The notes beneath the pieces were generated by a model. The model was not told where the DNA came from, ran no database searches, and saw only the letters and a list, made by a program, of their open reading frames with translations. A DNA stretch of 30,204 nt from a virus, in IMG/VR virus record IMGVR_UViG_3300046816_000177, positions 1 through 30,204 of that record; one strand, 5' to 3'. Every line of letters starts with the position of its first letter. Within the stretch, counting starts at the first letter, position 1. The position numbers were made by a program, and so were the translations under genes. Positions 1 to 7,696 of this stretch are shown here, piece by piece.

Positions 1-2
1 TC

Positions 3-512
3 GCGCGCAACCTCGGCGCAGCCTATCGAGCGATCCTGTCTCGGCTGCAGCCGAATGATGATTGCGTCTTTCTCGACCACGATGCCTGTTTCACAACTCG
101 CGGCTGGTATCCGCAACTGCTGGCAGCGATCGAGCGGTACCCGGATGCCGGACTCTTCGGCGCGATGACGAACCGGATCGGCAACAAAGAACAAATCCCA
201 GCGGGAGCGCCGGCAGGTCACGACATGCTGGTCCACAGGCAATTCGGGCTCGCTCTGCAACAGCAATACGGAACGGAAGCGATTGACATCACGGACCGAC
301 ATTTGCTGAGCGGCGTGGTCCTATGCCTTACCGCAGCGGGCCGAGTCGGGATGCAGATTCCAGACGGCTTCTTCGGAGTGGACAACCAAATGCACCGCGA
401 GAGCCGACGCATGGGGAAGCGGATCTATCTGCTGCGCGGATTTTACGTGCAGCACCTTTATAGAGCTGATGGCATTGGCCACCCGGGTGCGCCGAGGGCT
501 GCCAAGCGCTGA
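3..512 (+). CDS. Glycosyltransferase, GT-A/family 2 type, 5'-truncated by window edge
   Basis: The reading frame is open from the first in-frame codon at position 3 to the TGA at 510-512, so the N-terminus lies outside the window. The visible part begins with NLGAAYRAI, followed by CVFLDHDACF. The hydrophobic strand ending in DHD is what I would expect for the metal- and nucleotide-sugar-binding DXD of GT-A transferases, and the preceding 'N-G-A-R' segment also fits family 2. An ATG at 165 lies downstream of the DHD motif, so starting there would remove the catalytic signature and I treat it as internal. Its likely job is sugar transfer onto host surface glycan or onto a virion protein; the acceptor cannot be read. 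It lies directly upstream of tail genes on the same strand. Confident as a sugar-transferase fragment, not on substrate. Confidence 0.65.
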   Translation, partial: ARNLGAAYRAILSRLQPNDDCVFLDHDACFTTRGWYPQLLAAIERYPDAGLFGAMTNRIGNKEQIPAGAPAGHDMLVHRQFGLALQQQYGTEAIDITDRHLLSGVVLCLTAAGRVGMQIPDGFFGVDNQMHRESRRMGKRIYLLRGFYVQHLYRADGIGHPGAPRAAKR

Positions 513-535
513 GACCGAGACAATAGGAGGACAGG

Positions 536-943
536 ATGGCTGAACCGACAATCGCGCTAGAAGTCTGCCAGGCGGAATTCGAGCGCTTCACCGAAGCGAT
601 GGGGCTCGAGCTCTACGAGTCCGGCATGGCGGAGGAAGATCGGAAATCCTTCGTCGTCGCGCGCGAGCGCCTGTTCAAGGCCATGCAGGCCGGGAGCCTC
701 GTCATCGATGAATCGGGCCGAGCCGTCTTCACGCCGGTCGTCGGAGACCGTTCGCCCATCGTGTTCCACGAACCGTCGGGCGCGTCGCTCATGGCGATGG
801 ATCAGAAGAAGACCGGGCACGACGTCGGCAAGATGTTTGCCTTCATGGCGGACGCGACCAAGCAGCCGCCGTCCCGGTTCGCTGGAATGGCCAACCGAGA
901 CTTGAAGGTCTGTCAGTCGATTACGATGCTTTTTTTGGGCTGA
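536..943 (+). CDS. Tail assembly chaperone, zero-frame product (Mu gp41 / P2 gpE type)
   Basis: A 135-residue protein with a good Shine-Dalgarno (AGGAGG, 525-530) before the ATG at 536. The second half reads FHEPSGASLMAMDQ (about residues 77-90) and DLKVCQSITMLFLG at the C-terminus. This matches the 'F-x-x-PTG-x-D/SL ... D-x-x-x-x-x-x-x-x-FLG' layout of small chaperones encoded just before the tape measure in P2, Mu and related phages. They coat the tape measure protein during tail tube polymerisation and are not kept in the virion. The last codons are CTT TTT TTG GGC TGA, which contain a slippery heptamer, so this is the short product of a two-product gene. The family assignment rests on size, position, C-terminal pattern and the frameshift. 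Confidence 0.8.
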   Translation: MAEPTIALEVCQAEFERFTEAMGLELYESGMAEEDRKSFVVARERLFKAMQAGSLVIDESGRAVFTPVVGDRSPIVFHEPSGASLMAMDQKKTGHDVGKMFAFMADATKQPPSRFAGMANRDLKVCQSITMLFLG

Positions 944-1179
944 GGGCAGTCGCGCTCCTCGTTCGAGGAGGCAAAGACGCGCGGCTGCCGCCCGAGAAAG
1001 ATACGGGGAGAGAGCTGCACACGCTCGCACGAGTACACGGTGAGATGCTGCTGCAGATCTGCCGCGACTATCCGGGGCTCCCCGATCCTCGCACCATGAC
1101 GCTCGCAGAGATCCGATTCTTTTACGACGGGCTCCGTCCCGAGCTCCGCGAGACGACGAAAGCGCGACCGAAGAGATAG
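536..1179 (+). CDS. Tail assembly chaperone, -1 frameshift fusion product (gpE+E' type)
   Basis: Reading T TTT TTG at 931-937 with a -1 slip continues in frame from codon 937-939 to the TAG at 1177-1179. That adds 80 residues, for about 214 in total. The added segment starts GLRAVALLVRGGKDARLPPE and ends with TLAEIRFFYDGLRPELRE. It has no convincing start of its own, and the 241 bases between the zero-frame stop and the tape measure start would otherwise be empty. In lambda (G/GT) and P2 (E/E+E') the rarer fusion protein recruits the tape measure through this C-terminal extension. The next gene here is the tape measure, as expected. The slippage itself is inferred from sequence. Confidence 0.78.
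931..937 (+). promoter_or_regulatory. -1 ribosomal frameshift slippery site T TTT TTG
   Basis: In the zero frame the codons are CTT (929-931), TTT (932-934) and TTG (935-937). The heptamer T TTT TTG allows tandem slippage of both tRNAs by one base, and it is the heptamer used in the P2 E/E' gene. The zero-frame stop TGA follows one codon later at 941-943. Confidence 0.8.
945..989 (+). promoter_or_regulatory. Possible frameshift-stimulating RNA stem
   Basis: GGCAG (945-949) can pair with CTGCC (985-989), CGCG (951-954) with CGCG (978-981), and an inner hairpin CTCCTC (955-960) with GAGGAG (965-970) around a GTTC loop. The outer stem would start about 7 bases after the slippery heptamer, a usual spacer for -1 stimulators. 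Pairing was worked out by eye; no folding energy was computed. Confidence 0.5.
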
Positions 1180-1183
1180 AACG

Positions 1184-3331
1184 ATGGCCGGACGGTTTTC
1201 AATTGAGGCTTTCTTTAAGGCGATCGATGGCTTCTCCGCTCCCGTCGCGAAGATGCAGACCGGCCTCACCAAGTTCACGAGGAGCGCGAGCGTCGGCCTC
1301 GGTCAGCTGAACGGCGGCGTAGACAAGGCAATGGGCGCGCTGAAGGCGCTCGGCGCCGCGACGGTCGCTGTAGGGCTGGTCGGCGGCGCTGCCATGCTGC
1401 ACGTCGGCGAAGCGGGAGCGCATTTCGAACAAGCGATCACGAACGTGGGCGCCGTTATGGGCAAGAACCGCGGCCAGATCCAGGAGCTCGAAAAGGAGGC
1501 CATGCGCCTCGGCGTCGTGACTCAGTTCTCATCGAGCGAAGTCGCCGACGCCATGGAGATGATGGCCCGCAAGGGCTTCGACTCGAAGGAAATCCTGGCG
1601 GGCATCCCGGGCGTGCTGAACGCCGTCGCGGCGTCCGGCGAGGGCATGGCCGAGGTGAGCACGGTCGTCGGTAGCGCGATCCGAGGTTTCGGCCTGGAGG
1701 CGTCGCAGACGGACAAGGTCGCCAACATCCTTGCATTCACAGCAGAGAAGACCGGCGCTCGCATCACCGAGATGGGCGAAGCGCTCTCGATTGCAGCGCC
1801 TACCGCGAAGACTCTCGGCGTCTCGATCGAGGACACGGCTACCGCGGTCGGACTGCTCCAGAAGATGGGCATCGATGCCAGCACGGCGGGCTCGGCTACC
1901 GCGACGATGCTCGCGAAGATCTCGAAGCCATCGAAAGAGGCCGCCGACAAGATGGCGGCCATGGGGATCAAGTTCAAGGACTCGAAGGGCAACATGCTCG
2001 CCTTTCGAGACGTCCTCGGGCAGTTCATCAAGGTCGGCGACAAGGCCGGCGGCAATATGGACCGGATGGCCTTCTTCGCCGAGCTCGTCGGGCTCCGTGG
2101 CGACAAGGCCGCCCTCGGGCTCGCCGACATGGCCAAGTCGGGCGACTTCGACAAGCTCGCCGATGGCGTGCGAAACGTTGGCGACTATGCCGGCAAGGTC
2201 GCCAAGATCCGAATGGACACGACGATGGGATCGTGGAAGCTCCTGACGTCCACCGTCGAGGTGCTCGAGACGAAGCTCTTCAACCTGAAGAGCGGGGCCC
2301 TCCGCGGCGTCATCGACGGCACGAATGCGTGGATTGCTGCGAACCAAGATCTCATAGTGCAGAAGGTCCAGGACACGATCGCCGGCATCGCCGACAACCT
2401 GCCGAAGATCGTCATGTGGGGCGAACGTATCGGGAAGATCGTGGGCGTCTTTACTGCCGTCGCCGTCGCCATCAAGCTAGTGGCGGCCGCGCAATGGGTT
2501 TGGAACGCAGCAGCCGCAGCCAACCCTTTCACCCTCTGGATCGTCGGCCTCACGATCGTCACCGCGCTGCTTATTGCGTTCTGGCCAGAGGTAAAACAGG
2601 CCGGCGAGTGGATCGGCAGGCTGTCGACGGCGGTGAAAGTTTCGGCGGTCGCCCTGGGCATTCTGATCGCCGTGCAGACGTCCTCCCGCGTCGCGATGAT
2701 CGCGAGCACTGCCGCCTCATGGGCCTACAACGCGGCGCTCGCGATCGGGCAGGCGAGCACGACTGGCTTCACGGCGTCGACCATCGCGTCTTCCCTCGCT
2801 TCCGGAGCATGGTCGGCAGTCCTATGGCTGCGCACGGCGGCGACCACGGCTTACACGACCGTCACGGAGGTGGCGACCGCGGCGATGGCCGCCTACCGGC
2901 TGGCCTCCATGGAGGGCATAGCGGCGACGGTAGCAGCCACCATTTCATTCGCACCGTTCCTCGTAACGGTCGCAGCGGCTGCGGCCGCGATTGGCGCCCT
3001 CGTTCTGGCCTGGAATCAGTGGAAGGCGCTGAACGCCGAGACGGGCGGACTCGGCATTACCGGCACGATCGGCGAAATGATCAAGCAAGGAACATTCGAC
3101 CCCGCGAAAGCCGTCAACACCTTCCAGAATCAGCAGGCGCAGGCCAACGCTACGGACACGACTCAGATGGTACCACCTCGCGCCTCTCTCTCGACGACTA
3201 GCATCGAGCAGATCAACTCGACGAGCCGAGGCGAGGTCACGATCAGGGATACGACTGGAAAGGCCGCCATCACGAAGAAACCGACTGGCGGCGGATTCGG
3301 TCTCGCACTCACGCCGAGCGGAGCCTACTGA
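1184..3331 (+). CDS. Tail tape measure protein (TP901/PhageMin_Tail type)
   Basis: A 715-residue protein starting five bases after the frameshift product ends. The N-terminal third has the recognisable tape-measure core: EQAITNVGAVMGKN, then VTQFSSSEVADAMEMMA, then an EVSTVVGSAIRGFGL-type segment, and LGVSIEDTATAVGLLQKMGI. Hydrophobic helices near residues 50-72 and 415-470 (for example ANPFTLWIVGLTIVTALLIA) are typical; these proteins are thought to enter the host envelope during DNA ejection. Tape measure length sets tail length; at roughly 1.5 Angstrom per residue this would give a tail near 100 nm (inference). Its position after the chaperone and before the Mu N-like gene confirms the call. 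The stop overlaps the next start (TGATG). Confidence 0.93.
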   Translation: MAGRFSIEAFFKAIDGFSAPVAKMQTGLTKFTRSASVGLGQLNGGVDKAMGALKALGAATVAVGLVGGAAMLHVGEAGAHFEQAITNVGAVMGKNRGQIQELEKEAMRLGVVTQFSSSEVADAMEMMARKGFDSKEILAGIPGVLNAVAASGEGMAEVSTVVGSAIRGFGLEASQTDKVANILAFTAEKTGARITEMGEALSIAAPTAKTLGVSIEDTATAVGLLQKMGIDASTAGSATATMLAKISKPSKEAADKMAAMGIKFKDSKGNMLAFRDVLGQFIKVGDKAGGNMDRMAFFAELVGLRGDKAALGLADMAKSGDFDKLADGVRNVGDYAGKVAKIRMDTTMGSWKLLTSTVEVLETKLFNLKSGALRGVIDGTNAWIAANQDLIVQKVQDTIAGIADNLPKIVMWGERIGKIVGVFTAVAVAIKLVAAAQWVWNAAAAANPFTLWIVGLTIVTALLIAFWPEVKQAGEWIGRLSTAVKVSAVALGILIAVQTSSRVAMIASTAASWAYNAALAIGQASTTGFTASTIASSLASGAWSAVLWLRTAATTAYTTVTEVATAAMAAYRLASMEGIAATVAATISFAPFLVTVAAAAAAIGALVLAWNQWKALNAETGGLGITGTIGEMIKQGTFDPAKAVNTFQNQQAQANATDTTQMVPPRASLSTTSIEQINSTSRGEVTIRDTTGKAAITKKPTGGGFGLALTPSGAY

Positions 3332-4698
3332 TGGCCTTCCCGCCTGACGTGCCACCGCTCCTCGCCGCCGCCCTCGGGCTCTTCGGCGTCGATCAGAGCT
3401 GGAAGGATCGCCTCCGAGAGGCCGCCTACACGTCCCCGAAGGGCACGCGCATCAAGTTCGCCTACGAGGAGGTCAGCCGCGAGACGTCGAAGCGCGGCAC
3501 GGCCTTTGAATTCCCCGGCGTAAATAACGGCTACGTCCAGCAGAACGGCTACGGCTCGAGACGTTACCCGCTCCGCTGTTTCTTCTGGGGGAAGGACAAC
3601 GACCGGATCGCCACCGCGTTCGAGAGCGCGCTGCTCGAGGATGGCCTCGGTAAGCTCGAGCACCCACTCTACGGCTCGCTCAAGGTCGTCCCGTTCGGTG
3701 ACGTCGTCCGTCGCGATAACCTGAAGGAAGAGGCGAATCAATCGGTCGTCGAGGTCACGTTCTTCACGACGACCGGAGCCGTCTACCCGTCATCGACGGC
3801 GAACGGAGCCGACGAGATCGCGGCGGCACTCCTCGGCTTCGACGTCGCCGCCGCACAGCAGTTCTCCGCCAGCACGGATCTCCTCGGCGAGATCAACAAG
3901 GCCAACATCAAGGGCACGATTCGGAAGTTCCTGCGTGAGGTGAGCGCGGCCATTCAGAGCGTTTCCGATGCGACGACTTCCGTCAGTCGGGAGTTCCGGG
4001 ACATCCAACGGCTCGTCAATCTCAGCATGGACGTGCTCGTCGGGCAGCCTCTCCTGCTCGCCCAGCAGATCTCCAACCTCATCAAGGCCCCCGGGCGCGC
4101 GCTCGCGGGCATCGAATCGCGGCTCGACGCCTACGCGGCGCTGGCGAAACGGATCTTCGGCAGCGCGGCGGGGCGACCTGGGGACGCGTTCAGCGGCGAT
4201 AGCCCCATCCCTCAGCGAAGAAAGCGCATCGCGAACGACTTCCATACGTCCGACCTCTTCGCGATGAACGCGGTCGCCGGGAGCGTGCTCTCGGTCGCCA
4301 ACACCACATTCGATACGAAGACGCAAGCGATCGCCGCCGCCGCCGCCATCCTGACCCAGGTGGACGACGCCGTTGCGTGGAGAGACGCGGGTTTCAAAGC
4401 GCTGAGCGGCATTGCCGACGTCGGCACCTATCAGGTCGACACGGGGGACGCCTTCCAAGCCGTACAGCACGCGGCCGCGCTCGCCGCCGGCTTCCTCATC
4501 CAGATCTCGTTCTCGCTCGCCAACGAGAAGCGCATCACGCTCGACCGACCTCGGACGATCATCGACCTTTCCGCGGAACTCTATGGCAGCGTCGACGATC
4601 GGCTCGACTTCATCATCCAGACGAACGACCTGACGGGCTCGGAAATACTGGAGCTCGATAGAGGTAAGAGGCTGGTCTACTACCCGCAAAATCCATGA
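3331..4698 (+). CDS. Tail/DNA circularisation protein, Mu gpN-like
   Basis: A 455-residue protein whose start overlaps the tape measure stop. The N-terminal ~150 residues have the DNA circularisation domain pattern: SWKDRLREAAYTSPKG, FAYEEVSRET, GTAFEFPGV, YGSRRYPLRCFFWG, then ALLEDGLGKLEHPLYGSLKV and NQSVVEVTFF. In Mu this protein (gpN) is a tail/baseplate component encoded right after the tape measure; the 'circularisation' label comes from an older observation and is not its main role in the virion. The rest is mostly helical and less conserved. The gene ends in ATGA shared with the next gene, so the two are probably translationally coupled. Confidence 0.88.
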   Translation: MAFPPDVPPLLAAALGLFGVDQSWKDRLREAAYTSPKGTRIKFAYEEVSRETSKRGTAFEFPGVNNGYVQQNGYGSRRYPLRCFFWGKDNDRIATAFESALLEDGLGKLEHPLYGSLKVVPFGDVVRRDNLKEEANQSVVEVTFFTTTGAVYPSSTANGADEIAAALLGFDVAAAQQFSASTDLLGEINKANIKGTIRKFLREVSAAIQSVSDATTSVSREFRDIQRLVNLSMDVLVGQPLLLAQQISNLIKAPGRALAGIESRLDAYAALAKRIFGSAAGRPGDAFSGDSPIPQRRKRIANDFHTSDLFAMNAVAGSVLSVANTTFDTKTQAIAAAAAILTQVDDAVAWRDAGFKALSGIADVGTYQVDTGDAFQAVQHAAALAAGFLIQISFSLANEKRITLDRPRTIIDLSAELYGSVDDRLDFIIQTNDLTGSEILELDRGKRLVYYPQNP

Positions 4699-5936
4699 CC
4701 GGCCTGCCTTCGTTCGCCATACCGGGCGGCGGGAAGCTCGGTGCGCCGCTCGATCGGATGTCGCTGACGATTGGCGGCAAGAACTTCGACTTTTGGACCG
4801 AGGCGGAACTCACCCGCTCGATTGACGGCTACTCGACGGTCTCGTTCTCGGCGCCATTCGAGCCGGAACGGAAGGACTTCAGAGCGACCTTCAAGCCGTT
4901 CTCCTTCCAGCCGGTCACGCTCCTCATCGGTGGGAAGAAGGTCTTCACCGGCACGCTCATCGACATCGACCCGGATGCGGACGCCAACTCCTCGACCGTC
5001 AAGGTCACCTGCTACGCGCGCCCCGCTGTGCTGCACGACTGCGAGCCACCCGCGAGCGCCTATCCGCTCGAGTTCAACGGCCTCGATATCGTCCAGATCG
5101 CTACACAGATTTGCAAGCCATTCGGCTTCACCGCGAGCGTAGAGACGCCGACGATCGCTCGGGACGGGTCGACGATCGACGCCGAGTTCATCCGACGGGC
5201 CGTCCACCGAGGCAAGCGAGGCGGCATCAAGGGCGGCAAGGGCAGCAAGTTCGCACGCCTCGCACTGAACCCGGGCGACAACCCGCAGGAGTTCCTCGCG
5301 GGGCTCGCGAAACAGCGGGGCGTCGTCATCACGGACGACGCCGACGGGAATCTGCTCTTCCGCAACTCGGTCGACGAGGGCAGCCCGGTCGTCACCCTTG
5401 CCGAGGGGCATCAGCCGCTCCTTTCGGTGAAGGCGAACTTTAACCCGCAAGACTATTTCAGCGAGATCACAGCATTTACCCCAGCCGTGCGGAATCGGAA
5501 GGGTGCGAACTACACGCAACCGAACCCGCGGCTGACCGGCGTCGTGCGCCCAACTTCGTTCAAGCCGGACGACACCGACAAGTCGGAAGCGCCCGATGCC
5601 GCGGCGGCCAAGATGGGCCGCATGTTCGGTCAAATGGTCGGCTGGGACGTCGAGGTGCCGACGTTCTTTGATCCGAAGGGCGTCCTCTTCGCTCCGAATA
5701 CGACCATCAAACTGAAGGCGCCACGCGCCATGATCTACTCTGAGACCGAGCTACTCGTGAGGACCGTGAAGCTGCGGCAAATGGCCGACTCCGCTATCTG
5801 TTCGCTCGGCGTCGTGCTGCTAGGGGCTTTCTCGGGAGAGTTCCCAGATTCGTTCCCATGGGACGAGGCGTCCGCGACAGGTCTCGGCGCTGGGTTGAAC
5901 GCCATCCAATCTCTCGCCAGCAAGGCAGGGTTCTGA
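4695..5936 (+). CDS. Baseplate hub protein, Mu gpP-like (gp27/gpD fold expected)
   Basis: A 413-residue protein with a four-base ATGA overlap with the gene before it. The N-terminus (DRMSLTIGGKNFDFWTEAEL, then SIDGYSTVSFSAPFEPER) and the segment VTLLIGGKKVFTGTLIDIDP match Mu-like gpP proteins. So do PLEFNGLDIVQIATQICKPF and the later 'LLFRNS...SPVVTLAEGHQP' stretch. These proteins form the trimeric hub under the tail tube that carries the spike. Its place between gpN-like and gp45-like genes is the Mu order. A Lys/Gly-rich patch (RGKRGGIKGGKGSKFARL, around residues 171-190) looks like an exposed loop. Confidence 0.87.
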   Translation: MTGLPSFAIPGGGKLGAPLDRMSLTIGGKNFDFWTEAELTRSIDGYSTVSFSAPFEPERKDFRATFKPFSFQPVTLLIGGKKVFTGTLIDIDPDADANSSTVKVTCYARPAVLHDCEPPASAYPLEFNGLDIVQIATQICKPFGFTASVETPTIARDGSTIDAEFIRRAVHRGKRGGIKGGKGSKFARLALNPGDNPQEFLAGLAKQRGVVITDDADGNLLFRNSVDEGSPVVTLAEGHQPLLSVKANFNPQDYFSEITAFTPAVRNRKGANYTQPNPRLTGVVRPTSFKPDDTDKSEAPDAAAAKMGRMFGQMVGWDVEVPTFFDPKGVLFAPNTTIKLKAPRAMIYSETELLVRTVKLRQMADSAICSLGVVLLGAFSGEFPDSFPWDEASATGLGAGLNAIQSLASKAGF

Positions 5937-6478
5937 TGGGCCAGATTGGCGAGGTCATCAAGACCGAGAAGAGCACGCTGGACGATGGCTCCGAGCTCGT
6001 CGATGTCGTCGTCGATCCGGGCGGTGGTGCGAATCTGAAGATCGCTCATTTCGCGGATGCCGGCGACGACTCGAAACCCCTGCCGGGAGACTTCTGCGCC
6101 TCCGAGGACGGCGGCGAGGGCACTGGCACTCAGCAGTCGACCGGCTACCACGACGCGAAGAACGCGTCGAAGTCCGCGGAGGGCGAGAAGCGGATCTATT
6201 CGCGCACGCCAGCAGGACTGCCAGCTGCGGAGATCTGGCTCAAGAAGGACGGCACGGTAGAGATCAACGGGCTGCTGATCGGTGGCGGGAAAGCGAAGCT
6301 CGATCCTCTGACGGGCGAGTGGGACTTCAACGGATTGAAGATCGACAAGGACGGGAACCTGACGACGCCTGGAGAGATCACCGCGAAGGATGCGACGCCA
6401 ACAACGGCAGTGAAGCTCTCGACGCATCTTCACGGGACTGGGGTTGGGCCTACTACGCCCCCACAGGGGGGCACGTAG
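5936..6478 (+). CDS. Baseplate spike/assembly protein, Mu gp45-like
   Basis: A 180-residue protein. I chose the ATG at 5936 because it overlaps the stop of the hub gene (TGATG), as elsewhere in this operon. An upstream in-frame ATG at 5858 would add an Arg-rich stretch inside the previous gene. The N-terminal half is the OB-fold-like region (MGQIGEVIKTEKSTLDDGSE). The C-terminal half is a short-repeat beta region (IDKDGNLTTPGEITAKDA) ending in THLHGTGVGPTTPPQGGT. The His-Leu-His at 164-166 is the likely metal-binding tip motif seen in phage central spikes. The protein should pierce the outer membrane on tail contraction. Confidence 0.87.
   Translation: MGQIGEVIKTEKSTLDDGSELVDVVVDPGGGANLKIAHFADAGDDSKPLPGDFCASEDGGEGTGTQQSTGYHDAKNASKSAEGEKRIYSRTPAGLPAAEIWLKKDGTVEINGLLIGGGKAKLDPLTGEWDFNGLKIDKDGNLTTPGEITAKDATPTTAVKLSTHLHGTGVGPTTPPQGGT
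6453..6478 (+). other. Stable hairpin over the spike gene stop codon
   Basis: CTACG (6453-6457) and CCCCC (6458-6462) can pair with GGGGG (6466-6470) and CGTAG (6474-6478) around an ACA loop with a three-base bulge. The arm includes the TAG stop. There is no T-tract, so it is not a standard terminator. It separates the baseplate gene from the inserted endonuclease gene. Confidence 0.45.
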
Positions 6479-6493
6479 TGCTATAACGCGAAT

Positions 6494-6525
6494 GCGCCTC
6501 GCGACGCTGCAAACGTCCGAGGCGC
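6494..6525 (+). other. Inverted repeat in the leader of the HNH gene
   Basis: GCGCCTCG (6494-6501) and CGAGGCGC (6518-6525) form a perfect 8-bp stem, extendable by a T-G and an A-T pair, with a 16-base loop. It lies between the spike stop and the HNH start and just upstream of the likely ribosome binding site (AAAGGA, 6537-6542). Leader hairpins are known to limit expression of some phage homing endonucleases; that role is inferred here. Confidence 0.4.
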
Positions 6526-6551
6526 GTGGCCCACGGAAAGGATTGGTTCCC

Positions 6552-7256
6552 ATGGACAAGGCAACGGTCGCACGCTTCTGGTCTCGGGTCGACAAGAACT
6601 GGGCCGTGCCTGCGCGCGCTCCGCAGCTAGGACCATGTTGGATTTGGAGGGGGAAGACGCGAAAGGACGATCGCGGAATGATGGTCGCGAACGGCAGGGA
6701 GCAACGCGTCTCTCGGATTTCTTGGCAGATCCATGCGGGCCACGCACCAGGCGCGCTGTCCGTTCTGCACAAGTGCGACAATCCAAGATGCGTGAATCCG
6801 CGGCACCTCTTTCTTGGCACAGCATTGGACAACGTTCGAGACATGGACGCTAAGGGCCGCCGAGTGACGGTCGCGATGCGCGGCTCGTCGAACGGTAATT
6901 CGAAGCTCCGTGCTGAGGACGTGATTCGAATTCGCGACCTCTACACCGCTGGCACCACGCAGCCGGTTCTCTGCAAGATGTATGGAATTGCTCAAAGCAG
7001 CGTGTCTCGAATCGTACTGTCCAAAGGATGGCCAGACGTTCTGGCTTCGAAGGCGCCGATCATTCGAGAAAGAAACAAAGCCGCGACGACCGGAGAAGCC
7101 AATCACAACGCGAAGATGACGGCCGCATCGGTCCGAAGAATGCGGGAACGCTTTGGAAACGGCGCCGGCATCGCTCAGCTAGCCAGCGCGTTTTCCCTAA
7201 GCAAGACAAGCACCAGAAAGATCGTTAATCGAACTTCGTGGCGCCACGTGGCCTAA
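6552..7256 (+). CDS. Free-standing HNH homing endonuclease with duplicated C-terminal DNA-binding units
   Basis: A 234-residue protein from the ATG at 6552, preceded by AAAGGA. Earlier in-frame codons only add a stretch overlapping the spike gene. The nuclease core is VLHKCDNPRCVNPRHLFLGT at residues 71-90, followed by N94 and D97. This is the HNH_3-type layout with H73, the Cys pair and the NPRHL motif. The C-terminal part holds two related units, SSNGNSKLRAEDVIRIRDLY (from 112) and GEANHNAKMTAASVRRMRER (from 181). Each is followed by a helix-turn-helix-like segment ending at a Trp, as in modular homing endonucleases. It should nick or cut phage DNA at a specific site and spread the gene. 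It sits between two baseplate genes whose order it interrupts. Confidence 0.9.
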   Translation: MDKATVARFWSRVDKNWAVPARAPQLGPCWIWRGKTRKDDRGMMVANGREQRVSRISWQIHAGHAPGALSVLHKCDNPRCVNPRHLFLGTALDNVRDMDAKGRRVTVAMRGSSNGNSKLRAEDVIRIRDLYTAGTTQPVLCKMYGIAQSSVSRIVLSKGWPDVLASKAPIIRERNKAATTGEANHNAKMTAASVRRMRERFGNGAGIAQLASAFSLSKTSTRKIVNRTSWRHVA

Positions 7257-7696
7257 TGCCTCTCTCCGCGTCGACCCTCAAGTCTCAGCTCGCATCCTGC
7301 TTCGCGAACCCGCCCGCGACGCTCGCCGCCTGCGCGCAGTCCTGGGCGGACGCCATGCAATCCTACGCGGCGGCCATCGTCCCCCCCTCCTCGACGGTGG
7401 CCGCGGCGGTCTCTACGCTCTCCGGAGCGCTCGCGTCGGCATTCGCGGCACCGGCTGCCGCTCCAGGAATGGAGAGCGCCTTCGCCGCCTTCGCGACGAC
7501 CGTAGGCGGCGGCATGGCCGGATTCGCTCCCATCCCACCGCCCGCGCCGGTCGGCTTCGCGAGTCAGTTCGCGGGGCCTTATCCCGAGACGCACGAAGCG
7601 GCCGGCGACCAAATTGGAACGCTCATTCACTCCTGGATGTCGACCGGTTCGTCGACTCTCATCGCCCCGCCAAACACGCTCACGCCTTGGACCTAA
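7256..7696 (+). CDS. Unknown small protein of the baseplate operon
   Basis: A 146-residue, Ala/Pro-rich protein from the ATG at 7256, which overlaps the HNH stop (TAATG). An upstream codon at 7238 would add six residues within the HNH gene. Visible features are an N-terminal helix region (LSASTLKSQLASCF), a tract rich in A, S and P, and a C-terminal segment IGTLIHSWMSTGSSTLIAPP. I do not recognise the family. Genes before and after are baseplate components, so a tail role is likely, but Mu has no obvious equivalent between gp45 and gp46. Confidence 0.72.
   Translation: MPLSASTLKSQLASCFANPPATLAACAQSWADAMQSYAAAIVPPSSTVAAAVSTLSGALASAFAAPAAAPGMESAFAAFATTVGGGMAGFAPIPPPAPVGFASQFAGPYPETHEAAGDQIGTLIHSWMSTGSSTLIAPPNTLTPWT

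Noticed and set aside
2233-3201. 322-residue plus-strand frame inside the tape measure gene
   Set aside because: Another frame of a well-supported gene; Arg/His/Gly-rich shadow.
6444-6487. Promoter with TATAAC (6482-6487) for the HNH gene
   Set aside because: The nearest TTGGGC is 32 bases upstream, far too distant for a sigma-70 promoter.
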